In this document: positions 17,210 through 26,800 of the stretch, one piece after another
Layout of the letters: each line of letters opens with the position of its first letter
How positions within the stretch are numbered: position 1 is the first letter of the stretch
From: Flagellimonas okinawensis
GTDB taxonomy: Bacteria > Bacteroidota > Bacteroidia > Flavobacteriales > Flavobacteriaceae
DNA length: 64,000 bases
Direction: 5' to 3'
NCBI RefSeq assembly: GCF_029194005.1
Contig: NZ_JARFVA010000007.1
Span: 124,001 to 188,000, forward strand
Translations under genes and position numbers: made by a program
The notes under the pieces: model-generated
The model's database searches: none
What the model saw: the letters and a program-made list of their open reading frames with translations, nothing else
Told to the model about the DNA's origin: nothing

Positions 17210-18109
17210 ATGAACAACGTAAAAACTTCTTTTAGCATTCGTGATATGGAGAACCTTTCTGGTATTAAGGCCCATACCATTCGAATTTGGGAAAAGAGAT
17301 ACAATTTGTTCAGCCCTGAAAGAACGGATACCAATATCCGCACTTACAATCTGGAGAGTTTGCAAAAACTCTTGAACGTGACCCTGTTGTACAATAATGG
17401 GTACAAAATTTCCAAGATTGCGAAAATGGGCGATGAGAAAATACCGGCTTTGGTCAACGAGATAATTTCGGAAAAAAGCGAGAAAAGCCATGCGCTCAAT
17501 TCCTTTAAACTATCCATGTTGAACTTTGACCAATCCCTGTTCCTTAAGACCTACAATGGACTTATGGAAGAAAAATCGTTCACCCAGATTTTTAACGAAG
17601 TTTTCATTCCTCTCCTGAACGAGCTCGGGTTGCTTTGGCAGACCAATACCATCAGTCCTGCACATGAGCATTTCATATCCAACTTGATCAAACAAAAAAT
17701 TTACATCCATACGGAAAAACTTCAAGTTGAATCACCGACAAAACAGGATGAAGTCTTTGTACTTTTTCTGCCAGAGAACGAAATCCATGAATTGGGACTG
17801 CTCTACATCAATTACCAGTTGGCCCTGCAAGGCTACAAGACCATTTATCTCGGTCAGACCATGCCCATTGAAAGTCTGGAGGACCTTTTAAAATATTATA
17901 ATAAAATCAGGTTCGTTTCCTATTTTACCGTTTCACCAACAAAGGATGAAATTGATGACTATTTTGAGCGGTTCAATGAATTACTTAAAAAATCACCAGG
18001 ATCCCAACTTTATGCCTTGGGTTACCAGATACAGGAGTTAACCAACGATGTGGTCGACGGCCCCATAAAACCGTTCAAATCCATAAACGAACTTATAGAA
18101 TCTCTTTAA
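17210..18109 (+). CDS. MerR-type regulator with B12-binding domain (CarH/LitR-like)
   Basis: 299 aa. Residues about 7-75 form a MerR winged helix (FSIRDMENLSGIKAHTIRIW). Residues about 95-170 form the helical bundle and about 180-299 a Rossmann B12-binding domain. The diagnostic W-x9-EH motif of AdoCbl photoreceptors is present (W143, E153, H154), and H193 in ENEIHELG sits where the lower cobalt ligand lies (E/DxHxxG). In characterised CarH proteins AdoCbl keeps the repressor tetrameric in the dark and light releases it from DNA. The crtI start lies 6 bp after its stop, so a light-controlled carotenoid operon is a strong inference. Confidence 0.88.
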   Translation: MNNVKTSFSIRDMENLSGIKAHTIRIWEKRYNLFSPERTDTNIRTYNLESLQKLLNVTLLYNNGYKISKIAKMGDEKIPALVNEIISEKSEKSHALNSFKLSMLNFDQSLFLKTYNGLMEEKSFTQIFNEVFIPLLNELGLLWQTNTISPAHEHFISNLIKQKIYIHTEKLQVESPTKQDEVFVLFLPENEIHELGLLYINYQLALQGYKTIYLGQTMPIESLEDLLKYYNKIRFVSYFTVSPTKDEIDDYFERFNELLKKSPGSQLYALGYQIQELTNDVVDGPIKPFKSINELIESL

Positions 18110-18115
18110 ACTTAT

Positions 18116-19576
18116 ATGAAAAAGGCAATTGTCATAGGATCCGGCTTTTCTTCGCTCTCAGCTTCTTGTTATTTGGCCCAAGCTGGGTTTGAAGTTGACC
18201 TGTTCGAAAAGAACGACACTGTAGGTGGCAGGGCCAGGCAATTGATAAAGGACGGCTTTACTTTTGACATAGGTCCAAGCTGGTATTGGATGCCCGATAT
18301 TTTTGAAAAGTTCTTTGGAGATTTTGGAAAAAGAACATCGGATTACTACCAATTGGACAAATTAAATCCTGCTTATAAAATTTTCTTCACGGACGATACG
18401 ATCACCATAGGCGATTGCATGGATACCATCTGTGAAGAATTTGAAAGGATAGAGGAAGGAAGCAGTAAGCACTTGCGCCAATTCATAGAACAGGCCCAAG
18501 AAAATTACGACATCGCCATTAACAAGGTCGTGCTAAGGCCAGGTATTTCTCCCCTGGAACTGGTCACCAAGGAAACGGTCCTTAAAGTCGATCAGTTTTT
18601 CAAGACCATCAGTCAGCAGGTCCGTAAACGTTTCAAAAACCCAAAATTGATCTCTACCCTGGAATTTCCCGTATTGTTTTTGGGAGCCAAACCAAGTAAG
18701 ACCCCTTCTTTTTACAACTTCATGAACTTTGCCGACTTTGGACTGGGGACATGGCATCCCAAGGGAGGTATGTACGAAATCATCAAGGCCATGAAAAGTT
18801 TGGCCGAATCATTAGGGGTCACTATACATACCGATAGCCCTGTAAGTCACATTTTGGTTTCGGACGGTGAAGTACTGGGAATTCGAAGCAAAGGAAAAAA
18901 CCACTTGGCCGATTACGTGGTCAGCGGTGCCGATTACCATCATTCGGAGACCCTATTGGACAAAAAGTACCGTCAGTATTCAGAGGAATATTGGAACAAC
19001 AAGGTCTATGCACCTTCTTCCCTCCTATTTTATATCGGTTTCGATAAAAAGCTGGAGAACATAGAACACCATAACCTTTTTTTCGATACTGATTTTGAAA
19101 AACATGCCCAAGAAATATACGATGTCCCGCAATGGCCTACCGACCCATTGTTCTACGCCAATTTCCCATCCGTAACGGATAGCTCAATGGCTCCAGAAGG
19201 CAGGGAAACGGGATTTTTTTTGGTACCCATAGCACCAGGACTGGAAGATACGCCCGAACTCCGGGAGCAATATTATGACCTGATTATGGATCGATTTGAA
19301 AAATTGACCCAACAATCTGTAAAAAATTCTGTAATTTTTAAGGAAAGTTTCTGCGTAAACGATTTTGTGGAGCAGTACAATTCCTTTAAAGGAAACGCTT
19401 ACGGTATGGCCAATACATTGCGCCAGACCGCTTTTTTAAGACCTAACCTCAAAAGTAGCAAGGTAAAAAACTTGTTCTTTACCGGTCAGTTGACCGTTCC
19501 CGGCCCAGGGGTTCCACCATCCCTGATATCCGGTAAACTGGTGGCTGATTTAATCATTAAAGAAGTAAAAAGATGA
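18116..19576 (+). CDS. crtI: Phytoene desaturase (CrtI-type)
   Basis: 486 aa. The N-terminal FAD-binding segment (GSGFSSLSASCYLAQAGF, then EKNDTVGGRA) and the C-terminal carotenoid oxidoreductase signature (NLFFTGQLTVPGPGVPPSL) are clear. It is expected to desaturate phytoene to lycopene at the membrane. The third glycine of the usual GxGxxG is serine, a variant I have seen in flavobacterial CrtI. The stop overlaps the crtB start by 4 bp. A CrtD-type desaturase is the only close alternative; the crtB neighbour favours CrtI. Confidence 0.93.
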   Translation: MKKAIVIGSGFSSLSASCYLAQAGFEVDLFEKNDTVGGRARQLIKDGFTFDIGPSWYWMPDIFEKFFGDFGKRTSDYYQLDKLNPAYKIFFTDDTITIGDCMDTICEEFERIEEGSSKHLRQFIEQAQENYDIAINKVVLRPGISPLELVTKETVLKVDQFFKTISQQVRKRFKNPKLISTLEFPVLFLGAKPSKTPSFYNFMNFADFGLGTWHPKGGMYEIIKAMKSLAESLGVTIHTDSPVSHILVSDGEVLGIRSKGKNHLADYVVSGADYHHSETLLDKKYRQYSEEYWNNKVYAPSSLLFYIGFDKKLENIEHHNLFFDTDFEKHAQEIYDVPQWPTDPLFYANFPSVTDSSMAPEGRETGFFLVPIAPGLEDTPELREQYYDLIMDRFEKLTQQSVKNSVIFKESFCVNDFVEQYNSFKGNAYGMANTLRQTAFLRPNLKSSKVKNLFFTGQLTVPGPGVPPSLISGKLVADLIIKEVKR

Positions 19577-20415
19577 AATCTATTTTTGACGATGTCTCCT
19601 ACGACTGCAGCAAAGTTGTAACAAAATCCTACAGCACCTCTTTCTCTTTGGCGACAAAGATGTTGGCCCCATCCATAAGGGCGGACATTTACAATATTTA
19701 CGGCTTTGTGCGATTTGCGGACGAAATTGTGGACACTTTTCACGAATACGATAAGGCAAAGTTGTTCGATGCCTTTGAAAAGGACATGGAACAGGCCATA
19801 GAAGACAAAATCAGTCTTAACCCCATCCTGAACGCCTTTCAGTATACCTATCATAAATATGATATCCCACATCATTTGGTAGCGTCCTTTATGAAGAGTA
19901 TGCGAATGGACCTGACCAAGAAAAACTATGAAACGTTTGACGAGTACCGGGAGTACATTTACGGCTCTGCGGATGTAGTTGGATTGATGTGCCTTTGTGT
20001 GTTCGTAAAAGGCGACAAGGAAAAATATGAGGAACTCAAGGAATCAGCCATGGCCTTGGGCTCCGCTTTTCAGAAAGTGAACTTTTTAAGGGACCTTAAA
20101 GCAGATTACGAGGACCTGAACAGGACATATTTTCCGAACACCAACCTTTTGGAGCTGGACGAGGAGTCCAAAAAAAGAATTGTCAACGAGATAAAAGCTG
20201 ATTTTGCCCTTGGATATTCAGGAATTGTACAACTACCGGAACAGGCCAAGTTTGGGGTATATACGGCGTACCGATATTACAAAAAACTGCTACAAAAATT
20301 ACAGAGCACACCACCATTGGAAATAAAAAATACACGGATCCGGGTGCCGAACTATCAAAAATTTGGACTTTTGGCACAATCTTACGTCAACTATAAATTA
20401 CAACTGGTACAATGA
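19573..20415 (+). CDS. crtB: Phytoene synthase
   Basis: 280 aa, a squalene/phytoene synthase. It condenses two geranylgeranyl diphosphates to phytoene. The first aspartate-rich region reads RFADEIVDTF and the second reads NFLRDLKADYEDLNRTYFP, both intact. It overlaps crtI by 4 bp and crtZ by 4 bp, so all three are translationally coupled. Confidence 0.94.
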   Translation: MKSIFDDVSYDCSKVVTKSYSTSFSLATKMLAPSIRADIYNIYGFVRFADEIVDTFHEYDKAKLFDAFEKDMEQAIEDKISLNPILNAFQYTYHKYDIPHHLVASFMKSMRMDLTKKNYETFDEYREYIYGSADVVGLMCLCVFVKGDKEKYEELKESAMALGSAFQKVNFLRDLKADYEDLNRTYFPNTNLLELDEESKKRIVNEIKADFALGYSGIVQLPEQAKFGVYTAYRYYKKLLQKLQSTPPLEIKNTRIRVPNYQKFGLLAQSYVNYKLQLVQ

Positions 20416-20864
20416 AGATAGCACTTTGGATATTGATATTTCTGGGAACTTTTTGCTTTATGGAGTTCATGGCATGGTTCACCCATAAATATGTGATGCA
20501 CGGATTTTTATGGAGTCTTCATAGGGATCATCACAAAAAAGACCATGATTCTTGGTTCGAAAGAAATGATGCGTTTTTTATTTTTTATGCCATTGTGAGC
20601 ATGACGCTTTTTTACTTGGGCAACTACACCTGGTTCTGGTACGGGTGGCCCTTGGGCTTTGGCATATTGGCCTATGGAATAGCCTATTTTATGGTCCATG
20701 ACATTTTTATCCATCAACGTTTTAAAATATTCCGAAATGCCAACAACTGGTATGCACGTGGTGTACGTAGGGCTCATAAAATACATCACAAACATTTAGG
20801 AAAGGAAGACGGGGAATGCTTTGGAATGCTGGTAGTGCCCTTTAAGTATTTTAAAAGGAAATAA
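20412..20864 (+). CDS. crtZ: Beta-carotene hydroxylase
   Basis: 150 aa membrane di-iron hydroxylase of the fatty acid hydroxylase superfamily. The histidine boxes are HKYVMH, HRDHH, HDIFIH and HKIHHKH. It adds 3-hydroxyl groups to the beta rings, making zeaxanthin from beta-carotene. No lycopene cyclase (crtY) lies in the window, so that step is encoded elsewhere. It ends the operon and converges with the TlpA-like genes with no gap. Confidence 0.92.
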   Translation: MKIALWILIFLGTFCFMEFMAWFTHKYVMHGFLWSLHRDHHKKDHDSWFERNDAFFIFYAIVSMTLFYLGNYTWFWYGWPLGFGILAYGIAYFMVHDIFIHQRFKIFRNANNWYARGVRRAHKIHHKHLGKEDGECFGMLVVPFKYFKRK

Positions 20865-21431
20865 TTATTCGGATAACAGACCATCCAATAGGTCTCGGGT
20901 ACTGTCCGAGTTCCAATTGGCCGCTCCGGTCTTGTCGACCACAATATTTCCCTTTCTGTCTATAATATAAGTCACTGGAATGCTCCCACTTTCCAATTCA
21001 CTGGGCATGGCAGAAGCTTGAAAATACACTGGCAATTCGTATCCTTTCTTTTTTAGGAAAGCGACTACCTTATCTTTTTCATCATTGGCCACAAAGGCAA
21101 AACTGACTTTATCCTTATAATCCGAGTACAGATCTACAAAACCTGGAAGTTCCGCTACGCACGGCGGACACCATGTAGCCCAAACATTGACCAAGATCAC
21201 CTCTCCCTTCTTGGATTGAAGATTGGTTGGTCTACCCTCCAAATCTACCAAGCTCCAATTGTAGGTACCTAAAGTGGATTGTTCATCGGCATCTATGGTA
21301 CTTGGACTAATGACCGTGGCCACTACTTTATTAACCCACACCCTTACATGGAATCCGATGGGCGTGAAAAGAATGAGCAATATGGCCAAAATCCATATGC
21401 CATTGCTGATTTGTTCTTTCGTTATTTTCAT
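20865..21431 (-). CDS. TlpA-like membrane-anchored thioredoxin, intact CxxC
   Basis: 188 aa. One N-terminal membrane anchor (about residues 11-30) is followed by a periplasmic thioredoxin domain of the TlpA/ResA type with active site WCPPC (C88, C91). Such proteins reduce periplasmic disulfides, for example during cytochrome c maturation. It overlaps the upstream paralogue by 4 bp, so the pair is coexpressed. The target is unknown. Confidence 0.88.
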   Translation of the reverse strand: MKITKEQISNGIWILAILLILFTPIGFHVRVWVNKVVATVISPSTIDADEQSTLGTYNWSLVDLEGRPTNLQSKKGEVILVNVWATWCPPCVAELPGFVDLYSDYKDKVSFAFVANDEKDKVVAFLKKKGYELPVYFQASAMPSELESGSIPVTYIIDRKGNIVVDKTGAANWNSDSTRDLLDGLLSE

Positions 21432-21988
21432 TCTGCGATCAATTCATCCAACAGTGTGTAGACCTTTCGGTTGCTCCAATCGGATATACCCTCTTCGTGA
21501 ATTACAATGTTCCCCGATTTATCGATCAAATAGGAAGAAGGCACTGTGCTGGTATCAACCGCCATCTTGTCCCCAATGATCAAATAGGTAACCGGAAAAG
21601 TAAATCCATGTTCTTCCATAAAGGCCTCGACGGGCGCCTGTTCCTCATTGGTAATGATATAAAAGTCCATTTTACCTTTATATTGGTCGTACAATTCCTG
21701 AATACTTGCAAGTTCCGCCTCGCAGGGCAATCTCCATGAAGCCCAAAGGTTAATGAAGATAACCTTGCCCTTGGACTTGTTAAAATTGAAAAAATTCCAT
21801 TCCTCATCCTTGAGCCGCCAATCGTAATCGGATATTTTTTGCTGTTCCGAGGCTTCAATGATATCAGGTGAAAAGGCAAATAACCTGTTCAACCAAATTT
21901 TACCGTAGTAGCCTATTGGAGTTACGAAAAATGATAGGACAAAAAGAATCAATACGATATTGAGTACGGTCTTTTTACTGATCTTCAT
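21428..21988 (-). CDS. TlpA-like paralogue with altered active site (RLPC)
   Basis: 186 aa with the same anchor-plus-thioredoxin layout as the next gene; the two are tandem paralogues (shared TPIG, WLN/WVN, and GNIV elements). The active site reads W-R-L-P-C: the nucleophilic cysteine is R86 and only C89 remains. It cannot do normal dithiol exchange, so it may be a chaperone-like, binding or monothiol partner of the active copy. The codon there is AGA, read directly from the bases. No frameshift or stop suggests decay. Confidence 0.85.
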   Translation of the reverse strand: MKISKKTVLNIVLILFVLSFFVTPIGYYGKIWLNRLFAFSPDIIEASEQQKISDYDWRLKDEEWNFFNFNKSKGKVIFINLWASWRLPCEAELASIQELYDQYKGKMDFYIITNEEQAPVEAFMEEHGFTFPVTYLIIGDKMAVDTSTVPSSYLIDKSGNIVIHEEGISDWSNRKVYTLLDELIAE

Positions 21989-22011
21989 GGATGGGTGTTT
22001 ATCAAAAATTA

Positions 22012-22046
22012 AAAACTCCTGACATTTAAAATATATCAGGAGTTTT
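22012..22046 (-). terminator. Intrinsic terminator of the aconitase gene
   Basis: AAAACTCCTGA (22012-22022) pairs with TCAGGAGTTTT (22036-22046) around a 13-nt loop; on the minus strand it is followed by T-rich sequence. It sits 22 bp beyond the aconitase stop. Confidence 0.7.
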
Positions 22047-22068
22047 CACAACTTATTTTAGATACGAA

Positions 22069-24336
22069 TTATGCATTCTGTTTCTTGATCAAGTTCAAGG
22101 CTGAACCTTCATTGAACCATTTGATCTGTGCATCGTTATAGGAGTGGTTGGCAATAATGGTATCCTTGCTACCATCGGCATGAACCACTTCAATGGTCAA
22201 CGGTTTGTCAGGGGCAAACTCGGCTGCATCAACAATGTTGAAGGTATCGTCCTCCTGAATCAAATCGTAATCGTTCTCATTGGCAAAAGTCAATGCCAAC
22301 ATACCTTGTTTCTTCAAGTTGGTCTCATGGATCCTTGCGAAGGATTTAACCAATACCACGGCAACGCCCAAGTGTCTTGGCTGCATGGCCGCATGTTCCC
22401 TTGAAGAACCTTCACCGTAGTTATGGTCTCCCACAACAATGGTCTTGATCCCTTTCTTTTTATATTCCCTCTGGGTATCAGGAACACCTCCATACTCTCC
22501 GGTCAACTGGCTTTTTACCAAATTTGTTTTTTGGTTAAAAGCGTTTACCGCACCGATCAAAGTGTTATTGGCAATGTTGTCCAAGTGCCCTCTGAAACGC
22601 AACCAAGGTCCCGCCATGGAAATGTGGTCCGTGGTACATTTTCCGAAAGCTTTTATCAAAAGCTTCATACCTTGAAGTTCCTCTGCTTTGATTGGAACAA
22701 ATGGCTCCAATAATTGCAAACGTTCGGAGTCTTCGGCTACTATTACCTGAACACCGCTTCCATCTTCTCTTGGCTCTTCGTAACCGTTTTCCTTTACCTC
22801 AAATCCTTTTGGAGGCAATTCCCATCCTGTTGGCTCATCCAACATCACTTCTTCGCCATCCTCATTGATCAATTTATCGGTCAAAGGATTAAAATCCAAA
22901 CGACCTGCAATAGCAATTGCCGCTGTCATTTCTGGAGAGGCAACAAAAGCATGTGTATTTGGGTTGCCATCGGCTCGCTTTGCAAAGTTTCTGTTGAACG
23001 AGTGTACAATACTGTTTTTTGGAGCATTCTTTGGGTCCTCGTAACGTCCCCACTGACCTATACATGGTCCACAGGCATTGGTGAATATTTTGGCATCCAG
23101 CTTTTCGAATATCTCAAGGATTCCATCACGCTCTGTGGTATATCTCACTTGTTCGGAACCTGGGTTGATACCAAACTCGGCCTTTGTTTTCAATTTTTTG
23201 TCCAGCGCTTGCTGTGCTATGGATGATGCTCTTGACAAATCTTCGTAAGAAGAGTTGGTACAAGACCCAATCAATCCCCACTCAACGGCCAACGGCCATC
23301 CGTTTTCCGTAGCCTTATCTGTCATTGTTCCCACCTCTGTGGCCAAATCCGGAGTAAACGGACCGTTCAACAATGGCATAAGCTCGGAAAGATTGATCTC
23401 GATCACCTGATCAAAATACTGCTCTGGGTTGGCGTAAACTTCAGGGTCAGCAGTTAAATGTTCTTTCACTTTATTGGCCTCGTCGGCAACATCTTCTCTA
23501 TCCGTGGCCCTTAAATAGCGTTCCATGGATTCATCGTATCCGAAAGTCGATGTTGTAGCTCCAATTTCGGCTCCCATGTTACAAATGGTACCTTTACCTG
23601 TACAGGACATAGAAGTGGCTCCAGGTCCAAAATATTCTACGATTGCGCCTGTCCCCCCTTTTACGGTAAGAATCTCGGCAACTTTCAAGATTACATCCTT
23701 TGGTGCTGTCCAACCTGAAAGCTTTCCGGTCAATTTTACACCAATCAATTTAGGGAATTTAAGTTCCCAGGCCATTCCGGCCATTACATCCACAGCATCG
23801 GCACCACCTACACCAATGGCCACCATTCCCAATCCACCGGCATTCACGGTATGTGAATCGGTTCCGATCATCATACCTCCGGGAAAGGCATAGTTTTCCA
23901 ACACCACTTGGTGAATAATTCCCGCTCCGGGTTTCCAGAACCCGATTCCGTATTTGTTCGATACAGACCCTAAAAAGTCAAATACCTCCTTACTGGTCTC
24001 ATTGGCATGCTTCAAATCAGTAGCAGCTCCTTCCTTGGCTTGGATCAAGTGGTCACAGTGTACCGTTGTTGGAACAGCGACCTTATCCTTACCCGCTTGC
24101 ATGAACTGCAATAGGGCCATTTGTGCCGTTGCATCCTGACAAGCTATCCTATCTGGAGCAAAGTCTACATAATCCTTGCCTCTTACAAATGCTTTTTCGG
24201 GTTTACCGTCCCAAAGGTGAGAGTATAATATTTTTTCGGAAAGTGTCAGGGGCTTGCCCACCAACTCACGGGCTTTTTCTACGCGTTCCCCCATGGTAGC
24301 GTAGACACCCTTAATCATGTCTATATCAAATGCCAT
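22069..24336 (-). CDS. acnA: Aconitate hydratase
   Basis: 755 aa, the length of the mitochondrial-like aconitase common in Bacteroidota. It isomerises citrate to isocitrate in the TCA cycle. The [4Fe-4S] ligands are visible in GSCTNSS and [11 protein letters not shown], and the C-terminal swivel domain has the GSSREHA motif. It stands as a single gene with its own terminator. The acn symbol subtype is a convention; function is firm. Confidence 0.96.
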   Translation of the reverse strand: MAFDIDMIKGVYATMGERVEKARELVGKPLTLSEKILYSHLWDGKPEKAFVRGKDYVDFAPDRIACQDATAQMALLQFMQAGKDKVAVPTTVHCDHLIQAKEGAATDLKHANETSKEVFDFLGSVSNKYGIGFWKPGAGIIHQVVLENYAFPGGMMIGTDSHTVNAGGLGMVAIGVGGADAVDVMAGMAWELKFPKLIGVKLTGKLSGWTAPKDVILKVAEILTVKGGTGAIVEYFGPGATSMSCTGKGTICNMGAEIGATTSTFGYDESMERYLRATDREDVADEANKVKEHLTADPEVYANPEQYFDQVIEINLSELMPLLNGPFTPDLATEVGTMTDKATENGWPLAVEWGLIGSCTNSSYEDLSRASSIAQQALDKKLKTKAEFGINPGSEQVRYTTERDGILEIFEKLDAKIFTNACGPCIGQWGRYEDPKNAPKNSIVHSFNRNFAKRADGNPNTHAFVASPEMTAAIAIAGRLDFNPLTDKLINEDGEEVMLDEPTGWELPPKGFEVKENGYEEPREDGSGVQVIVAEDSERLQLLEPFVPIKAEELQGMKLLIKAFGKCTTDHISMAGPWLRFRGHLDNIANNTLIGAVNAFNQKTNLVKSQLTGEYGGVPDTQREYKKKGIKTIVVGDHNYGEGSSREHAAMQPRHLGVAVVLVKSFARIHETNLKKQGMLALTFANENDYDLIQEDDTFNIVDAAEFAPDKPLTIEVVHADGSKDTIIANHSYNDAQIKWFNEGSALNLIKKQNA

Positions 24337-24441
24337 TATACAATTGAGTTTTTTAAGATTTTCGTAATTCGGTAAATTTACTAAATCGTGAAGTATTTTG
24401 GAATTAGAATCGTACTAAATAAGTGTTGACTTTCCTATTTT

Positions 24442-25395
24442 TTACAACAATTCCGTGATAATTTTTTCTTCGGTAATGCCTTCAGCTTCCGCTTTGTAGT
24501 TTTTGAGTATCCTATGGCGAAGGATTCCAAGGGCAACTGCCTTTACGTCCTCAATGTCCGGAGAGAACTTTCCATGAACGGCAGCATGGGCCTTTGCTCC
24601 AAGAACAAGGTTCTGGGATGCTCTGGGCCCGGCACCCCAATCAATATAATTTTTTACATATTCCGAAGCCCCTTCTTGGCCGGGCCTGGTTTTGTTCACC
24701 AGCCTTACCGCATAATCGATCACATTGTCAGGAACGGGAATTCGTCGGACCAAATGCTGTACCTCAATGATTTCCTCGGCATTGAAAAGTGTACTTATCT
24801 GCACATCGTCATCCGTTGTAGTGGCTTTGACCACTTGGATCTCTTCTTCCACCGATGGATACTTCAATTCTATGGCGAACATAAAACGGTCCAACTGTGC
24901 CTCGGGCAATGGGTAGGTTCCTTCTTGTTCTATGGGGTTTTGGGTAGCCAGCACAAAATAAGGACGATTGAGCTTGTATTGCTTTCCTGCAATGGTCACC
25001 GCACGTTCCTGCATGGCTTCCAGTAAAGCTGCCTGTGTCTTAGGTGGCGTCCTGTTTATTTCATCGGCCAGAATGATGTTTCCAAAAACTGGCCCCTTGA
25101 TAAATTTGAAGTTACGGTTTTGATCCAAAACCTCGCTACCCAGAATATCACTGGGCATTAGGTCCGGTGTAAATTGAATCCTTTTAAAATCCAAACCAAG
25201 GGTCTGGGCAATGGTATTTACCATAAGGGTCTTGGCCAAGCCAGGGACACCTATCAGCAAGGAATGCCCTCCGGTGTAGATAGATAGCAAAATTTGCTCG
25301 ATAACCGTTTCTTGGCCCACTATGACCTTGGCAATCTCTTTTTTTAGCTCCTTATGCTTCTTTACAAGGTTTTCTACCGCAACTACATCCGACAT
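24442..25395 (-). CDS. MoxR-family AAA+ ATPase
   Basis: 317 aa. Walker A reads GVPGLAKT, Walker B is in LADEINR, and sensor 1 is in ATQNPIEQEGTYPLPEAQLDRF, all typical of MoxR (RavA/MoxR group). MoxR proteins usually act as chaperone-like ATPases with DUF58 and VWA partners, but here the gene follows a SurA-type foldase by 4 bp instead. Perhaps it serves envelope protein assembly; the partner genes are not in the window. Confidence 0.93.
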   Translation of the reverse strand: MSDVVAVENLVKKHKELKKEIAKVIVGQETVIEQILLSIYTGGHSLLIGVPGLAKTLMVNTIAQTLGLDFKRIQFTPDLMPSDILGSEVLDQNRNFKFIKGPVFGNIILADEINRTPPKTQAALLEAMQERAVTIAGKQYKLNRPYFVLATQNPIEQEGTYPLPEAQLDRFMFAIELKYPSVEEEIQVVKATTTDDDVQISTLFNAEEIIEVQHLVRRIPVPDNVIDYAVRLVNKTRPGQEGASEYVKNYIDWGAGPRASQNLVLGAKAHAAVHGKFSPDIEDVKAVALGILRHRILKNYKAEAEGITEEKIITELL

Positions 25396-25399
25396 ACGA

Positions 25400-26800
25400 T
25401 TACTCCTTTACCCAGTTGTTCGCAAAATCGCAGCTTCTACTTTCAGGGTCTACATGGATGTAGGTATCTTCAATATGCTCGTTCATCCACTCTTTAATGG
25501 CCTTGAACTGCTTTTCACGAAGCGCCAACTCCTGGATTTTCAGATAATCCTTTGCAAAATCGGCCTCGTGCTCGTCGTACCTATTGGATATTTTCATGAT
25601 CTTGAATTTGGGTGGGCCACCTCTTTCATCATCTTCCCTTATGGGACGTGATATTTCACCATCTTTTAGGTCCCTAACTTGATTATATAGCTTGGGGTCC
25701 ATTTTGGTCAATTCGAAACGGGAATCGAAATTGATAGGGTTACGCAACAGACCTCCATCAAATTTGGTCTCTTTTTCCTCAGAGAAATTCAATGCTGCTT
25801 CTGCAAAAGTGTATTTTCCTTCAAGAATGTGCTTGCGAATGGTATCCAGTTCGCTTACCGCTTTATCGATTGCACTCTGAGGCACATCGGGAATCATTAA
25901 AATATGGCGGATGTCGCGTTCCTGCCCTCTAACTTTTTCAACGAAAATGATATGGTAGCCAAAAATGGTCTCGAACGGTTCCGAAACCTCTCCCTCATTA
26001 AGACTGAAGGCAACGTCCTTAAACTCCTTTACAAATCCCGTTTCTTTGGTAATGCTGTAAAAACCTCCATTAGGTCTGGAGCCGGGGTCCTCGGAATGTA
26101 AAATGGCCTTTACCCTAAAGTTTCCATCATTTTCAAGAACGTCTTGTCTGATCTTGTTCAGTTCGTTGATCACCTTTTGCTTTTCCTCTTCCGGCGCCTC
26201 GGGTTGCTTTACGATCTGGGCAATTTCCAGTTCCGCTCCGAATACCGGTCTCTCATCCTCTGGAATCTTATAAAAGAACTGACGTACTTCCTCTGGTGTG
26301 ATTTCTATCTCCTCAACAATTTTTCCCTGCATCTTTTCCGAGAGCATTCGCAACTTGTTGATCTCGAAAAGTTCCTCACGGAAACTCTCCATATCTGTTT
26401 TTTTGTAGTAACTGAGCATTTTTTCAACGCTCCCGATCTGCTGAGTCAATTGTTGTATCTGTCTATCACTTTGGGCATTTACCATATCATCGGATACCAA
26501 CAAACTGTCCTGTACCGCTTGGTGTGCATACAATCTGTCCTCCATAAGTTTGCCCAATAGGCTACAACGTGTAATATCTTCCGTAGAGGCTCCTTGGTTT
26601 TGAAGGTCGATCAAGGTCTTGTCGATATCTGATTCCAAGATCACATAATCGCCCACTACCGCAGCAATCCCATCTAGTTTAACTTTATTAACGGAGCTCG
26701 TAGAGTCATTGACTCCCAATGCCTCGTCCGCCTCTTGTGCTTGTACCATTCCAAAAAATGCAAGGAATGCAATGGACAATCCTTTAATCTTCTTTCTCAT
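25400..26800 (-). CDS. SurA-type periplasmic peptidyl-prolyl isomerase
   Basis: About 466 aa with the start at 26800, which gives a good signal peptide (MRKK, hydrophobic core, cleavage near VQAQ); a longer frame begins 33 bp upstream but adds only a basic extension. There is a SurA-like N-terminal chaperone region, then two parvulin (PpiC) domains at about residues 185-290 and 300-405, the first containing the FGYHIIFVEKV end motif. It would help fold outer-membrane beta-barrels. It overlaps the upstream lipoprotein gene by 17 bp. Confidence 0.88.
   Translation of the reverse strand: MRKKIKGLSIAFLAFFGMVQAQEADEALGVNDSTSSVNKVKLDGIAAVVGDYVILESDIDKTLIDLQNQGASTEDITRCSLLGKLMEDRLYAHQAVQDSLLVSDDMVNAQSDRQIQQLTQQIGSVEKMLSYYKKTDMESFREELFEINKLRMLSEKMQGKIVEEIEITPEEVRQFFYKIPEDERPVFGAELEIAQIVKQPEAPEEEKQKVINELNKIRQDVLENDGNFRVKAILHSEDPGSRPNGGFYSITKETGFVKEFKDVAFSLNEGEVSEPFETIFGYHIIFVEKVRGQERDIRHILMIPDVPQSAIDKAVSELDTIRKHILEGKYTFAEAALNFSEEKETKFDGGLLRNPINFDSRFELTKMDPKLYNQVRDLKDGEISRPIREDDERGGPPKFKIMKISNRYDEHEADFAKDYLKIQELALREKQFKAIKEWMNEHIEDTYIHVDPESRSCDFANNWVKE

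Noticed and set aside
22714-23226. 170-aa open frame antisense to the aconitase gene
   Set aside because: Lies fully inside a well-conserved gene and has no family features; a by-product of codon bias. Similar long antisense frames inside other genes (for example 549-962, 5740-6231 and 52034-52540) were dropped for the same reason.
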